From RAM1 sp041905405 (GTDB lineage Bacteria > Pseudomonadota > Gammaproteobacteria > Burkholderiales > Burkholderiaceae_C): a DNA stretch of 64,000 nt. The stretch lies in contig JAYRLC010000013.1 in NCBI GenBank assembly GCA_041905405.1, positions 1-64,000 of the forward strand, read 5' to 3'. Shown here piece after piece: positions 42,028 through 50,509 of the stretch. A model generated the notes under the pieces. It searched no databases and was not told the origin of the DNA. It worked only from the letters and a program-made list of their open reading frames with translations. The position numbers were made by a program, and so were the translations under genes. Positions within the stretch are counted from its first letter, which is position 1. Every line of letters starts with the position of its first letter.

Positions 42028-43212
42028 TCAGCCCACCCGCGTAAGGCGCGACTCGTCGGGCACCACGCCCCATCCGGGTCCCTGCGGCACCTGCACGTGG
42101 CCGTCCACCACGGCCACGTCGCCAATGAACAGCTCCGTGAGCCCTGGCGCGCGGTCCACGTCCAGCTCCATGATGCGCAGGTTGGGAATGGCCGCGCAGA
42201 ACTGCGCGCACATGGCCGTGGCCAGGGTGCCGGTGTACAGGTGCGACGCCACGTTGACCTGGAAGGTGTCGGCCAGCGCCGCCATGCGCAGCGACTCACC
42301 CAGCCCGTTCCACATGGGATCGATGATCACCACGTCCACCGCGCGCGCCTGCAGGTACGGCAGGATGGCCGCGCGGCCATAGGCGGCTTCCAGGGACGCG
42401 ATGGGCACGCGGCTGTGGGCGCGCACCCATGCCAGGCTGTCCGCGTCCAGCCCGTCGATCTCCAGCCATTCCAGTTCGCCGGCCAAGGCGTCGGCCAGGC
42501 GGCGCGCGCCTTCGGGCTTGACGTTGAAGTTCAGGTCCAGCATCACGCCCGTGTGCGGCGCGCCTTCGCGCAGGTGCTGCACCAGCGCCTGCGCACGTTC
42601 GGCCAGGCGGGCATCCACGTGCAGCGCCGGGTGCGACGGGCCACGCGCAAATCCGGGCATGTGTACGTCGGCCGAGCCGTCGGGCGCAAAGGACAGCAGG
42701 TTGGTCTTGAGCGCCTGAAAGCCGCGAGCGGGCACCTCGGCCGCCACGCGGCGCATATCGTCCAGGCTTTGGGGCACGCAGATGCCACGTCCGGCAAAAA
42801 GGTCGGGCCGGCGGATGCGGTACAGGCCGCAGTGCGACCAGTACGCCGGCAGTTCACTGCGGTAGCTGCCGCCGAACAGTTCGTACACCGGCACACCGAG
42901 CGCCCGCGCCTTCAGGTCCAGGCAGGCGTTCTCGACGGCGGCGCAGGCCTGGGCGTGCAGGCCGCCGGCCACGGCGCGCCCGCGCGCCAGCAGGTCCAGC
43001 GCCAGGCGCTGTGCATCGCGGGCGTCGCAGCCCACCACGCTGTCCGCCAGCGCACGCACCACCGCGCCCAGCCCGGGCGCAAAGCCCTGGCTGAACTCCG
43101 ACCAGCCCCCGGCCCCGTCCGCCGCCGTGAGCTTGAGGAACGACAGCCGCTGCCAGCCTGCGTCCGCCTCGAACAGATCCGCCCGCGCAATGCGGCTGGT
43201 GCCGGATGTCAC
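42028..43212 (-). CDS. Enolase-superfamily dehydratase/racemase
   Basis: 394 residues from a GTG start overlapping the preceding stop (GTGA). N-terminal capping domain, then a (beta/alpha) barrel: FQALKTNLLSF where the usual K-x-K base motif is K-x-N, metal ligands Asp in VMLDLNFNVKPEG, Glu in LEWLEIDG, Glu in VPIASLEAAYGR, and NVASHLYTGTLATAMCAQF holding the catalytic His. The missing second Lys suggests a dehydratase subgroup that uses the His side only. The substrate is probably an acid sugar or hydroxyacid. Last gene of a MarR-preceded operon with a hydroxyacid dehydrogenase and a Bug-type binding protein. Confidence 0.82.
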   Translation of the reverse strand: MTSGTSRIARADLFEADAGWQRLSFLKLTAADGAGGWSEFSQGFAPGLGAVVRALADSVVGCDARDAQRLALDLLARGRAVAGGLHAQACAAVENACLDLKARALGVPVYELFGGSYRSELPAYWSHCGLYRIRRPDLFAGRGICVPQSLDDMRRVAAEVPARGFQALKTNLLSFAPDGSADVHMPGFARGPSHPALHVDARLAERAQALVQHLREGAPHTGVMLDLNFNVKPEGARRLADALAGELEWLEIDGLDADSLAWVRAHSRVPIASLEAAYGRAAILPYLQARAVDVVIIDPMWNGLGESLRMAALADTFQVNVASHLYTGTLATAMCAQFCAAIPNLRIMELDVDRAPGLTELFIGDVAVVDGHVQVPQGPGWGVVPDESRLTRVG

Positions 43213-44207
43213 GCGCCGTCCACCCGCAGCGGATGCTGCAACGGCTCGCCGCGCTGAAAGCGCCGCACATTGCCTACCACCGCCGCACACACGCGGCCCA
43301 GGCCCGCCGTGCTGCCGGCGCCGCCCACGTGCGGCGTGACCAGCACGTCGGGGCGCCGCCACAGGGGATGGTCCGCGGGCAGCGGCTCGGGGTCGGTCAC
43401 GTCCAGCGCGGCGCCGCCCACGCGGCCCGCATCCAGCGCCTGCAGCAGGCCCACCGTGTCCACGACAGGCCCGCGGCCCACGTTGACCACCAGCACGCCG
43501 GGCCGGCAGGCCTGCCACGCCGCGGCGTTCATGAGCCCGTGGGTGGATGCCGACAGCGGCAGCGACACCACGAGCGCGTCGCACAGCGCCAGCGCTTCGT
43601 GCAGCCGGTCCACGGAATACACCGCGTCGAACAGCGCCGCGTCGGGGTTGACGCCGCCGCGGTTGATGCCGATGCATGCCATGCCAAAACCCCGCACCCG
43701 CCGCGCCGTGGCCTGGCCGATGCCGCCGCAGCCCACCAGGCCCAGGCGCATGTCCTCCAGCGAACGCATGCGGGTCACCACGTCACGCATCCATTGGCCG
43801 GCCTGCGTCTGCAGCGACGCGTGCGGCAGTTGCCGCGCCAGCGCCAGCAGCATGGCCACCGCATGCTCGGCCACCACCGCGGCGCCGGCATCACCAATGC
43901 CGCTGAACGCCATGCCGGGCGGCAGGCCGTGGGCCTGGATGCCGTCGATCCCGGTCGTCAACACCTGCACCCAGCGCAGCCGGGGTGCGCGCCGCACCGC
44001 GTCGGCCAGCGCGGCCGAATAGCCGCCGCCCGCACCCGCGAACAGCGCCGCGTCGGCCTGGGGCAGCAGCGCAATGGCCTGTGCCTCGTCGGCAGCCAGC
44101 AGCAGGTTCACGCCGTCCAGACCGTCCAGCGCCGCGCGCACGGCCCGCGCCTGCAGCGCAAACGGCGTCCACAGCAGGACCGCGACGGGCTGGGCGGCGG
44201 TGCTCAT
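43209..44207 (-). CDS. D-isomer 2-hydroxyacid dehydrogenase (GhrA-like)
   Basis: 332 residues from ATG 44207 (ATGA overlap with the binding-protein gene). NAD(P) fold: LGLVGCGGIGQATARRVRGF; substrate Arg in NVGRGPVVDTVGLLQAL; catalytic Glu in DVTDPEPLPADHPLWRRPDV; catalytic His in LVTPHVGGAG. It probably reduces glyoxylate, hydroxypyruvate or a related 2-keto acid. Together with the enolase-family gene it would handle a sugar acid or hydroxy-dicarboxylate imported by the Bug protein. Glyoxylate from purine degradation is another possible substrate. Confidence 0.9.
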   Translation of the reverse strand: MSTAAQPVAVLLWTPFALQARAVRAALDGLDGVNLLLAADEAQAIALLPQADAALFAGAGGGYSAALADAVRRAPRLRWVQVLTTGIDGIQAHGLPPGMAFSGIGDAGAAVVAEHAVAMLLALARQLPHASLQTQAGQWMRDVVTRMRSLEDMRLGLVGCGGIGQATARRVRGFGMACIGINRGGVNPDAALFDAVYSVDRLHEALALCDALVVSLPLSASTHGLMNAAAWQACRPGVLVVNVGRGPVVDTVGLLQALDAGRVGGAALDVTDPEPLPADHPLWRRPDVLVTPHVGGAGSTAGLGRVCAAVVGNVRRFQRGEPLQHPLRVDGA

Positions 44208-45196
44208 TCGGGCTTCAGGCCCGAGGCCTGCACCATCTGCGCCCACCGGGCAAAGTCGGCCTTCTGCGTGTCCATGAGCGCGGACGCGGTGCTGCCCACA
44301 GGCTCGAACTCCAGCTCCTCGCTGCGGGCCATGACGGCCGGTTGCGCCATGACGCTGCGCATCGTGGCCGCCACCTTCTGCACGACGGCGGCCGGGGTGC
44401 CCGCTGGCGCGAACGCGGCGATCCAGCCCGACACCTCGAAGCCGCGAAAGCCCGCGTCGCCAAAAGTGGGAACCGTGGGCATGCTGGGCGCGCGGCCTTC
44501 GCCGGCCACGGCCAGCACCTTGATCTTGCCGCTCTTTGAATGGATCTTGGCCGTGCCCTGCGTGACGAACGCCGCGTCCAGCACGCCGCCCACCATGTCG
44601 GTGACCGTGGCCACGTCGCCGCCCTTGTACGCCGCATGCACCAGCGTGATCCTGTTCTGCTGCGCCAGCTGCACGCCCAGCAGGTGGCCGGCCGAGCCCT
44701 GCCCCCACGAACCGAAGCTCAGGCCCTGGGGCCGGCCGCGGGCGTATTCGACAAAGTCGCGCACCGTGTTGTACGGCGCCTGCGCGGGCGCGACGAAGGC
44801 ATAGCGCCCGCGCGCCAGCAGCGACAGCGGCACCAGGTCCTTGTCAGGGTCGTAGGGCAGTTTGGCCTTGAGCAGCACGTTGTGGATCTGGGCCGTGGCG
44901 GCCGTGATGAGCAGCGTGTAGCCGTCCGCGCGCGACTTGGCCACGTGGTCGGTCGCCAGGATGCCGGCCGCGCCCACGCGGTTGTCCACCGTGACGGGCT
45001 GGCCCCAGGCCTTTTGCAGGCCGTCGGCCACCAGCCGCGTGAAGATGTCGATGGTGCCACCCGCGGCCGACCAGGTGACCAGCCGCACGGGCCGGCTGGG
45101 CCACGCTTCGTCCTGCGCGAACGCGGGCGCAAGGCCCGCCGTGGTGGCGGTGGCGGCCAGGCCCAGCATGGCGCGGCGTCGGGTGAATCCGGGCAT
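44204..45196 (-). CDS. Bug-family (TctC-type) tricarboxylate transporter binding protein
   Basis: 330 residues from ATG 45196, preceded by AAGGAGA. The Arg-rich signal FTRRRAMLGLAATATTAGLA is twin-arginine-like. The mature part reads WPSRPVRLVTWSAAGGTIDI, VDNRVGAAGILATDHVAKS and GLSFGSWGQGSAGHLLGVQL, typical of Bug proteins. Such receptors serve TctAB channels and bind carboxylates; Burkholderiales have many orphan copies. First structural gene of a three-gene overlapping operon; its usual TctAB partner is not adjacent (tctBA lie at 50.0-52.0 kb). Confidence 0.9.
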   Translation of the reverse strand: MPGFTRRRAMLGLAATATTAGLAPAFAQDEAWPSRPVRLVTWSAAGGTIDIFTRLVADGLQKAWGQPVTVDNRVGAAGILATDHVAKSRADGYTLLITAATAQIHNVLLKAKLPYDPDKDLVPLSLLARGRYAFVAPAQAPYNTVRDFVEYARGRPQGLSFGSWGQGSAGHLLGVQLAQQNRITLVHAAYKGGDVATVTDMVGGVLDAAFVTQGTAKIHSKSGKIKVLAVAGEGRAPSMPTVPTFGDAGFRGFEVSGWIAAFAPAGTPAAVVQKVAATMRSVMAQPAVMARSEELEFEPVGSTASALMDTQKADFARWAQMVQASGLKPE

Positions 45197-45282
45197 GGTG
45201 TTGTCTCCTTGTCTTGCTGCGGTCGGATTCTGCGCCGCATGTGTTGTCATGTCAACACCATGGGAGATGTTCTAGAGACGCT

Positions 45283-45786
45283 CTATTCACCCAGGCCCTG
45301 TGTGTGGCGGATGATTTTCTGAAGCGCCAGGTACAGCCCGCGGCGCTCGTCGGGCGCGAGCAGGGCCAGCAGCCGGGCCTGTTCGCGCTGGGCCTGGGCA
45401 TGCACGCGCGCGTACAGCCCCTGGCCCTTGCGCGTGCTGCTCAGGATCACGCGCTTGGCATGCGCCGGATCGGGGCGGCGCTCGATCAGGCCCGCCTGCT
45501 CCAGCGCCAGCGCCGCGCGGCTGACCTGGGCCTTGTCGATCCACGAGCGCGCCACGATGTCGGCGGCGGTGGCGTCGCCGTAGTGGTTCAGCGACAGCAG
45601 CACGCGCCATTCGGCCACGCCGATGCCGCTGGGTTCCAGGATCGGCCGGAAGATGTTGCGCTGGAACAGCGTGCCGGCCGCCAGCATCAGCACACTGGGG
45701 AACAGCTCCACCTCCAGCCCCGCGCCGTCGGGCTCGGGCGATTGCCAGGATTCGGGGACAAAGGGCTCGTCGGACGGGGCGATCAT
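45283..45786 (-). CDS. MarR-family transcriptional regulator
   Basis: 167 residues with a MarR winged helix: GVAEWRVLLSLNHYGDATAA, VARSWIDKAQVSRAALALEQ (recognition helix) and LIERRPDPAHAKRVILSSTR (wing). Located 86 bp upstream of the Bug-protein operon in the same direction. It probably controls that operon in response to a carboxylic acid. MarR regulators bind as dimers; I did not find an obvious palindrome in the 86-bp gap. The 164 bp to its right contain the promoters for it and for the divergent secreted-protein gene. Confidence 0.88.
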   Translation of the reverse strand: MIAPSDEPFVPESWQSPEPDGAGLEVELFPSVLMLAAGTLFQRNIFRPILEPSGIGVAEWRVLLSLNHYGDATAADIVARSWIDKAQVSRAALALEQAGLIERRPDPAHAKRVILSSTRKGQGLYARVHAQAQREQARLLALLAPDERRGLYLALQKIIRHTQGLGE

Positions 45787-45950
45787 GGCTCGATCATCGC
45801 ATTACGCCATGCCGGACGCTTCCTACGCCCGCATGCGCCATCCGCGCCCGGCGCAGTGCGCGCAGCCCTTCACGTCCGGCACCGCACCGTTCCTAGACTT
45901 GGCTTCATCGAACTTTCATTCGACCCAAGCAGATTTCACAGGAGCCAACC

Positions 45951-46412
45951 ATGAACACGTTCAACATCCGCAAGAGCTGGGCGCTTTTCGGCGCCACCAC
46001 CCTCATGGCCCTGGGGGCCGCCACGGCCCAGGTCGCCTCCGGCACCACGGGCATCGATGCGTCCGGCAATACCCAGGCCGAACGCGCCGCCTGCATGAGC
46101 GGCAACACCCAGCAGGACAAGGCGACCTGCCTGCGTGAAGCCAACAACGCCGCCGCCGACAAGCGCCGCGGCGTGCTGGACAGCGGCACGAACTTCTCGG
46201 CCAACGCCCTGGCCCGCTGCGACGTGCTGCAGGGCGAGGACAAGGCGGCCTGCCAGGCCCGCATCGCGGGCTACGGCAGCACCACGGGCAGCGTCGCCGC
46301 CGGCGGCGTGCTGCGCGAGGTGGAAACCGTGATGGTCCCGGCCGACGCCGCATCGGTAACGATCGAGCCCAAGACGTCGGACCCGGTGCTGGTGATCCAG
46401 CCGGCCCAGTAA
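45951..46412 (+). CDS. Small exported protein, Cys-containing, unknown
   Basis: 153 residues, AGGAG ribosome site, signal peptide (ALFGATTLMALGAATAQ-VA). The mature part has two paired cysteine segments (RAACMSGNTQQDKATCLREA and LARCDVLQGEDKAACQARIA) that probably form disulfides in the periplasm. Close relatives, as I recall, are common in Comamonadaceae with no known function. Ends at a convergent terminator hairpin. Confidence 0.75.
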   Translation: MNTFNIRKSWALFGATTLMALGAATAQVASGTTGIDASGNTQAERAACMSGNTQQDKATCLREANNAAADKRRGVLDSGTNFSANALARCDVLQGEDKAACQARIAGYGSTTGSVAAGGVLREVETVMVPADAASVTIEPKTSDPVLVIQPAQ

Positions 46413-46429
46413 GCCACCCACAACAAAAA

Positions 46430-46448
46430 GGGCGCCCACCGGGCGCCC
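46430..46448. terminator. Bidirectional hairpin terminator
   Basis: AAAAAGGGCGCCC-ACC-GGGCGCCCGG: two 8-bp self-complementary blocks between convergent genes, preceded by an A-run that acts as a T-run for the leftward gene. Confidence 0.65.
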
Positions 46449-46480
46449 GGTGATTTCAAGAACTCGAACAATATCGACGT

Positions 46481-47701
46481 TCAGGCAGTGGCGGTTTTCA
46501 CGAGCCCGTCAGCCTTGAACATGGCCTTGATGCCGCGCACCGCTTGCCGGATGCGCGGCTCATTTTCTATGAGCGCGAAACGCACGTGTTCGTCGCCATG
46601 GTCGCCAAAGCCGATGCCCGGCGACACGCACACCTTGGCCTTGTCCAGCAGCTGGCGCGAAAATTCCAGCGACCCCAGCTTGCGATACGGCTCGGGGATA
46701 CGCGCCCAGATGTACATGCTGGCCTTGGGGCAGTCCACCGCCCAGCCCGCTTCGGTCAGGCCCTTGTAGAGCACGTCGCGGCGGCGCTGGTACTGCGCGG
46801 CGATTTCCTTCACGCAGGCCTGGTCGCCCTCCAGCGCGGCAATGGCCGCCACCTGCAGCGGCGTGAACGTGCCGTAGTCGTGGTAGCTCTTGATGCGCGC
46901 GAGCGCCGCCACCAGGTCCGGGTTGCCCACCATGAAGCCGATGCGCCAGCCCGCCATGTTGTAGCTCTTGGACAGGGTGAAGAACTCCACGGCCACGTCC
47001 TTGGCACCCGGTACCTGCATGATGGACGGCGCTTTCCAGCCGTCATAGACGATGTCGGCATACGCCAGGTCGTGCACGACGAGGATGTCGTGTTTTTTGG
47101 CCAGCGCGATCACGCGCTCGAAAAAGTCCAGCTCCACGCACTGCGCCGTCGGGTTGGACGGGAAGCCGAAGATCATCATCTTGGGCTTGGGGTAGCTGCC
47201 GCGGATGGTCTTTTCCAGCTCGGCGAAGAAGTCCACGTCCGGCGACACCGGCACGCTGCGGATGTCGGCGCCCGCGATCACCGCGCCATAGATGTGGATG
47301 GGGTAGCTCGGGTCGGGCACCAGCACGGTGTCGCCGCGGTCCAGCGTGGCGAGCATCAGGTGGGCCAGGCCCTCTTTCGAGCCGATGGTGACGATGGCCT
47401 CGGTGTCGGGGTTGATGTCCACCGCATACCGGTCCTGGTACCAGTGGCTGATGGCGCGGCGCAGGCGGGGGATGCCCTTGCTGGCCGAGTAGCCGTGCGT
47501 GTCGGGGCGCTGGGCCACCTCGGTCAGCTTGGCGACGATGTGCGCGGGCGTGGCCCCGTCGGGGTTGCCCATGCTCATGTCGATGATGTCCTCGCCCCGG
47601 CGGCGGGCGGCGAGCTTGAGCTCGGCCGTGATGTTGAAGACGTAAGGGGGAAGGCGGTCGATGCGCGCAAAGCGGCGCTTCGCGCTGGAAGAAGCGGTCA
47701 T
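46481..47701 (-). CDS. alaC: Class I aminotransferase (AlaC-like alanine transaminase)
   Basis: 406 residues. Typical motifs: RIDRLPPYVFNITAELKLAA, IIDMSMGNPDGATPAHIV, PSYPIHIYGAVIAGA, FGFPSNPTAQCVELDFFE, VVHDLAYADIVYDGWKAPSI and the PLP lysine in FFTLSKSYNMAGWRIGFMVG. This subgroup makes alanine from pyruvate and glutamate (AlaC) or supplies precursors for threonine and methionine pathways. In Burkholderiales it is often upstream of homoserine dehydrogenase; here a sensor kinase gene is on its right, also leftward, with a 74-bp gap. Cytoplasmic. Confidence 0.88.
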   Translation of the reverse strand: MTASSSAKRRFARIDRLPPYVFNITAELKLAARRRGEDIIDMSMGNPDGATPAHIVAKLTEVAQRPDTHGYSASKGIPRLRRAISHWYQDRYAVDINPDTEAIVTIGSKEGLAHLMLATLDRGDTVLVPDPSYPIHIYGAVIAGADIRSVPVSPDVDFFAELEKTIRGSYPKPKMMIFGFPSNPTAQCVELDFFERVIALAKKHDILVVHDLAYADIVYDGWKAPSIMQVPGAKDVAVEFFTLSKSYNMAGWRIGFMVGNPDLVAALARIKSYHDYGTFTPLQVAAIAALEGDQACVKEIAAQYQRRRDVLYKGLTEAGWAVDCPKASMYIWARIPEPYRKLGSLEFSRQLLDKAKVCVSPGIGFGDHGDEHVRFALIENEPRIRQAVRGIKAMFKADGLVKTATA

Positions 47702-47774
47702 GTTGAACTTTCACGTGAGCGCCCGGAACCGTCCGAGCGACGTGGCCAGCCATGAGGGCCGGCCCGCGAGCATG

Positions 47775-49199
47775 TTACCCGACGGTGCCGGCGAACACCA
47801 CGCGCGCGCTCAGCCCACCGCCTTCGGCCGCGCCCGGCTCCCAGCGCGCGCGCATCAGCGCGGCGTATTGCGTGACGATGGCCAGCCCCAGGCCCGCGCC
47901 CTCGCCCAGGGCCAGGCCGTCGCTGCCCTGCGCCCACCGGCGGGCCAGCGCCTCGGCCGTGCCTGGCGCCAGGCCGGGGCCGTTGTCGGTGACCTCCAGC
48001 ACCACGCCGTGCGCGGCGGGGGCAATGGCCGCCGTCACGCGCGGCGCGCCGCCTGCCGGCGGACGGCCGTAGCGCAGCGCGTTGTCCAGCAGGTTGTTCA
48101 GCAGCCCTTCGAGCAGCGTGGGGTCGGCCATGACCCACACCGGGTCCTCGGCGCCACGCGCGCCCAGGTCCACGCCCAGCGCGTCGGCCCGCGGCAGGAA
48201 GCGCAGCACCGCGTCACGCACCGCGGCATCCAGCGCCACGGGCTGCAGCGTGATGCGTGCCCGCGCCTCGTCGGCCAGCGCCAGGGCGAGCAGCTGGTCC
48301 ACCATGCGGCTCGCACGCGCCTCGCTGCCGGCGATGCGTTCGAGCTGTTCGCGCCACGCCTGGGGGTCCTTCTGCGTCAACCCGTAGGCAGCGAGTGCGC
48401 GGATGCCCGCCAGCGGTGTGCGCAGTTCGTGCGCGACGTTGCCGGCAAATTCGCGCTGCGCGCGCACGCTGTGCTCCAGCCGCCCCAGCAGGGAATTGAT
48501 GGCATCGCCCACCTGCTGCACGTCGCGCGTGCTGGCGTCCGCGGGCACCGGCCGCAGGTCGCTCGCGTCGCGTCGGGCCAGCGTGTGTTCCAGCTCGGCC
48601 AGGGGCTGCAGGTCACGCGCGATCGCGCGGCGCAGCCACCAGGCCAGCAGCACCAGCACCGCGATCTGGGGCACCACGGTGTACGCGAACAGCCGCTGCA
48701 GCAGCGCCCGGCGATGCTGCGTGGTGAGCGCCACGGTCACCGTGAACGGCTCGGGGCTGTCGCGGCGCAGCGTCACGGCGCGCAGGTTGCGCCCCTCGTG
48801 GCTGATGTACGAGAAACGGTAGGGCGTGGAGCCCACGGGCGCGGGCGCTTCCAGCGGCTGGCCGGCCACCAGGCGGCCGTCGGGCGTGTGCAGGGCGTGG
48901 AAGATCGTCTCCTGCTGGTGGTCGAACAGCGCACTGCCCAGCTCACGCGTGGACAGCGCCAGCTCCAGGCCCCGGCCACCCTGGCGAACGTTGGCGGCCA
49001 TCATGTAGGCGTCGTCCAGCAGCGAACGGTCATACGCCTGCTGGGCGAAGAAGCTGGCCACGCCCAGCACCACGGCCGTGCCCGCGGCCCACACCAGCGC
49101 CAGCGGGACCATGACGTCGCGCAGCAGGCGCGCGCGCAGCGACGGCCGCAACGGGCCCGCAGCCGGGGCCGGCTCAGCCGCCGGCTGGACCGCCACCAT
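47775..49199 (-). CDS. TctE-type sensor histidine kinase
   Basis: 474 residues. N-terminal TM helix (VPLALVWAAGTAVVLGVAS), a periplasmic 2CSK_N-type domain (DRSLLDDAYMMAANVRQGGR), second TM (YTVVPQIAVLVLLAWWL), HAMP-like linker, HisKA with FAGNVAHELRTPLAGIRAL (phospho-His about residue 265), then HATPase motifs NNLLDNALRYG, VTDNGPGLAPG and GLGLAIVTQYAAL. Its gene overlaps the response regulator gene by 26 bp. The pair lies divergent to tctBA, the arrangement known for TctDE controlling tricarboxylate uptake. Confidence 0.9.
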   Translation of the reverse strand: MVAVQPAAEPAPAAGPLRPSLRARLLRDVMVPLALVWAAGTAVVLGVASFFAQQAYDRSLLDDAYMMAANVRQGGRGLELALSTRELGSALFDHQQETIFHALHTPDGRLVAGQPLEAPAPVGSTPYRFSYISHEGRNLRAVTLRRDSPEPFTVTVALTTQHRRALLQRLFAYTVVPQIAVLVLLAWWLRRAIARDLQPLAELEHTLARRDASDLRPVPADASTRDVQQVGDAINSLLGRLEHSVRAQREFAGNVAHELRTPLAGIRALAAYGLTQKDPQAWREQLERIAGSEARASRMVDQLLALALADEARARITLQPVALDAAVRDAVLRFLPRADALGVDLGARGAEDPVWVMADPTLLEGLLNNLLDNALRYGRPPAGGAPRVTAAIAPAAHGVVLEVTDNGPGLAPGTAEALARRWAQGSDGLALGEGAGLGLAIVTQYAALMRARWEPGAAEGGGLSARVVFAGTVG

Positions 49200-49881
49200 C
49201 CGCCTCCAGCACGTAGCCCAGCCCGCGCAGCGTGCGGATGCCCGCGCCGCTGCCCTGCAGCTTCTTGCGCAGCCGCGAGATGAAGGCTTCCAGTGCGTTG
49301 TCGCCCAGCGCGTCGTCCAGCTCGGACAGCTTCTGCGACAGGGTGCGCTTGCTCACCACCCGGCCCACGGGCGTCATGAGCTCCCACAGCACCTCGAATT
49401 CGCGGGCGGGCATGTCCATGGGCTGGCCAGCGCGGCTGAGCCGGCGCGTGCGCCGGTCCAGCAGCAGCTCGCCGACCTGCTCCACGTCGTCGGCGTCCTG
49501 CGTGCGGCGCACCAGCGCCCGCAGGCGGGCTTCGACCTCGGCCAGGTCGAATGGTTTGCCCAGGTAGTCGTCGGCACCGGCGTCCAGCCCGGCGATGCGC
49601 TCTTCGGTCCGGTTGCGGGCCGTGAGCACCAGCACCGGCGTGCGGTCGCCCCGCGCCCGGGCATTGCGCAGGGCACGCAACCCGCTGCCCAGCCCGGCAT
49701 GCGTGGCGCCGGTCAGCGGCAGGTTCAGGTCCAGCAGAACGGCATCAAAGGGCTGCACGCGCCACAGGTGTTCGGCCTGCTCGACGGTTTCGGCCACGTC
49801 CACCCGGTGGCCGGCATCACCCAGGCTGCGCACCATCACGTCGCGCAGGACGGCATCGTCTTCAACCACGAGGATTCGCAT
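49174..49881 (-). CDS. TctD-type OmpR-family response regulator
   Basis: 235 residues from ATG 49881 (an ATG at 49890 is possible). REC domain: RILVVEDDAVLRDVMVRSLG, phospho-Asp in AVLLDLNLPLTGA, Lys in YLGKPFDLAEVEAR. The linker is followed by a Trans_Reg_C winged helix (PAREFEVLWELMTPVGRVVS; FISRLRKKLQGSGAGIRTLR). The insertion ATHAGLGSGLRALRNARARG in the REC domain is longer than usual. It probably activates the divergent tctBA genes in response to a carboxylate; the 126-bp gap up to 50008 should contain its target. Confidence 0.9.
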   Translation of the reverse strand: MRILVVEDDAVLRDVMVRSLGDAGHRVDVAETVEQAEHLWRVQPFDAVLLDLNLPLTGATHAGLGSGLRALRNARARGDRTPVLVLTARNRTEERIAGLDAGADDYLGKPFDLAEVEARLRALVRRTQDADDVEQVGELLLDRRTRRLSRAGQPMDMPAREFEVLWELMTPVGRVVSKRTLSQKLSELDDALGDNALEAFISRLRKKLQGSGAGIRTLRGLGYVLEADGGGPAGG

Positions 49882-50007
49882 GCCTTGCATTCTGATGCAT
49901 GGCCCGGGCCCCCACCTGCTACGCAGTATCCCCAAGGGCTCAGGTCAGCCAGTGGTCAGGCACGGCGGTCGATAAACGGAGCCTGTATCCAACCTGACTA
50001 TTTCCAT

Positions 50008-50496
50008 ATGAGAATTAAAAGCAACCGAGACTTTGCCGCCGGCGCAATGTTCAGCGTCGTCGGCGCTGCGTTCGCGTTCGGCGCCACCAGCTATACCGTC
50101 GGCGAGGGCGCCCGCATGGGCCCCGGCTATTTCCCGCTGATGCTGGGCGTCGTGCTCGCCATCCTGGGCGCGGCCGTGATGTTCCAGGCGCTGGTCATCG
50201 AGACCGAGGACGGCGGGCCCATCGGCCGCTGGGCCTGGAAGCCACTGGCCTACATCCTGGGCGCCAACCTGCTGTTCGGCGTGCTGCTGGGCGGCCTGCC
50301 CAGCGTGGGCGTGCCGGCCATGGGCCTGATCATCGGCATCTTCGGCCTGACCATCGTGGCCAGCCTGGCCGGTGAGACCTTCAAGCTCAAGGAAGTGCTG
50401 ATCCTGGCGGCCATCCTGGCCGCAGGCAGCTACCTGGCCTTCATCGTCCTGCTCAAGCTGCAGATTCCCGTGTGGCCCACTTTCATCAGCGGCTGA
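50008..50496 (+). CDS. tctB: TctB, small membrane subunit of tripartite tricarboxylate transporter
   Basis: 162 residues with four hydrophobic helices (AAGAMFSVVGAAFAFGATSY; GPGYFPLMLGVVLAILGAAV; VPAMGLIIGIFGLTIVASLA; VLILAAILAAGSYLAFIVLL). GARMGPGYFP is the DUF1468/TctB hallmark. Weak ribosome site upstream. It precedes tctA by 13 bp. A tctC gene is normally first in such operons but is missing here. Confidence 0.9.
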   Translation: MRIKSNRDFAAGAMFSVVGAAFAFGATSYTVGEGARMGPGYFPLMLGVVLAILGAAVMFQALVIETEDGGPIGRWAWKPLAYILGANLLFGVLLGGLPSVGVPAMGLIIGIFGLTIVASLAGETFKLKEVLILAAILAAGSYLAFIVLLKLQIPVWPTFISG

Positions 50497-50509
50497 GGAG
50501 ACACTACAA

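Noticed and set aside
46544..47755. Long open frame antisense to the aminotransferase gene
   Set aside because: High GC produces long antisense frames; composition is His/Arg/Val-biased and matches no family, whereas the opposite strand has clear PLP-enzyme motifs. The same reasoning removed antisense frames over urtBCD, the kinase and the uraD fusion.
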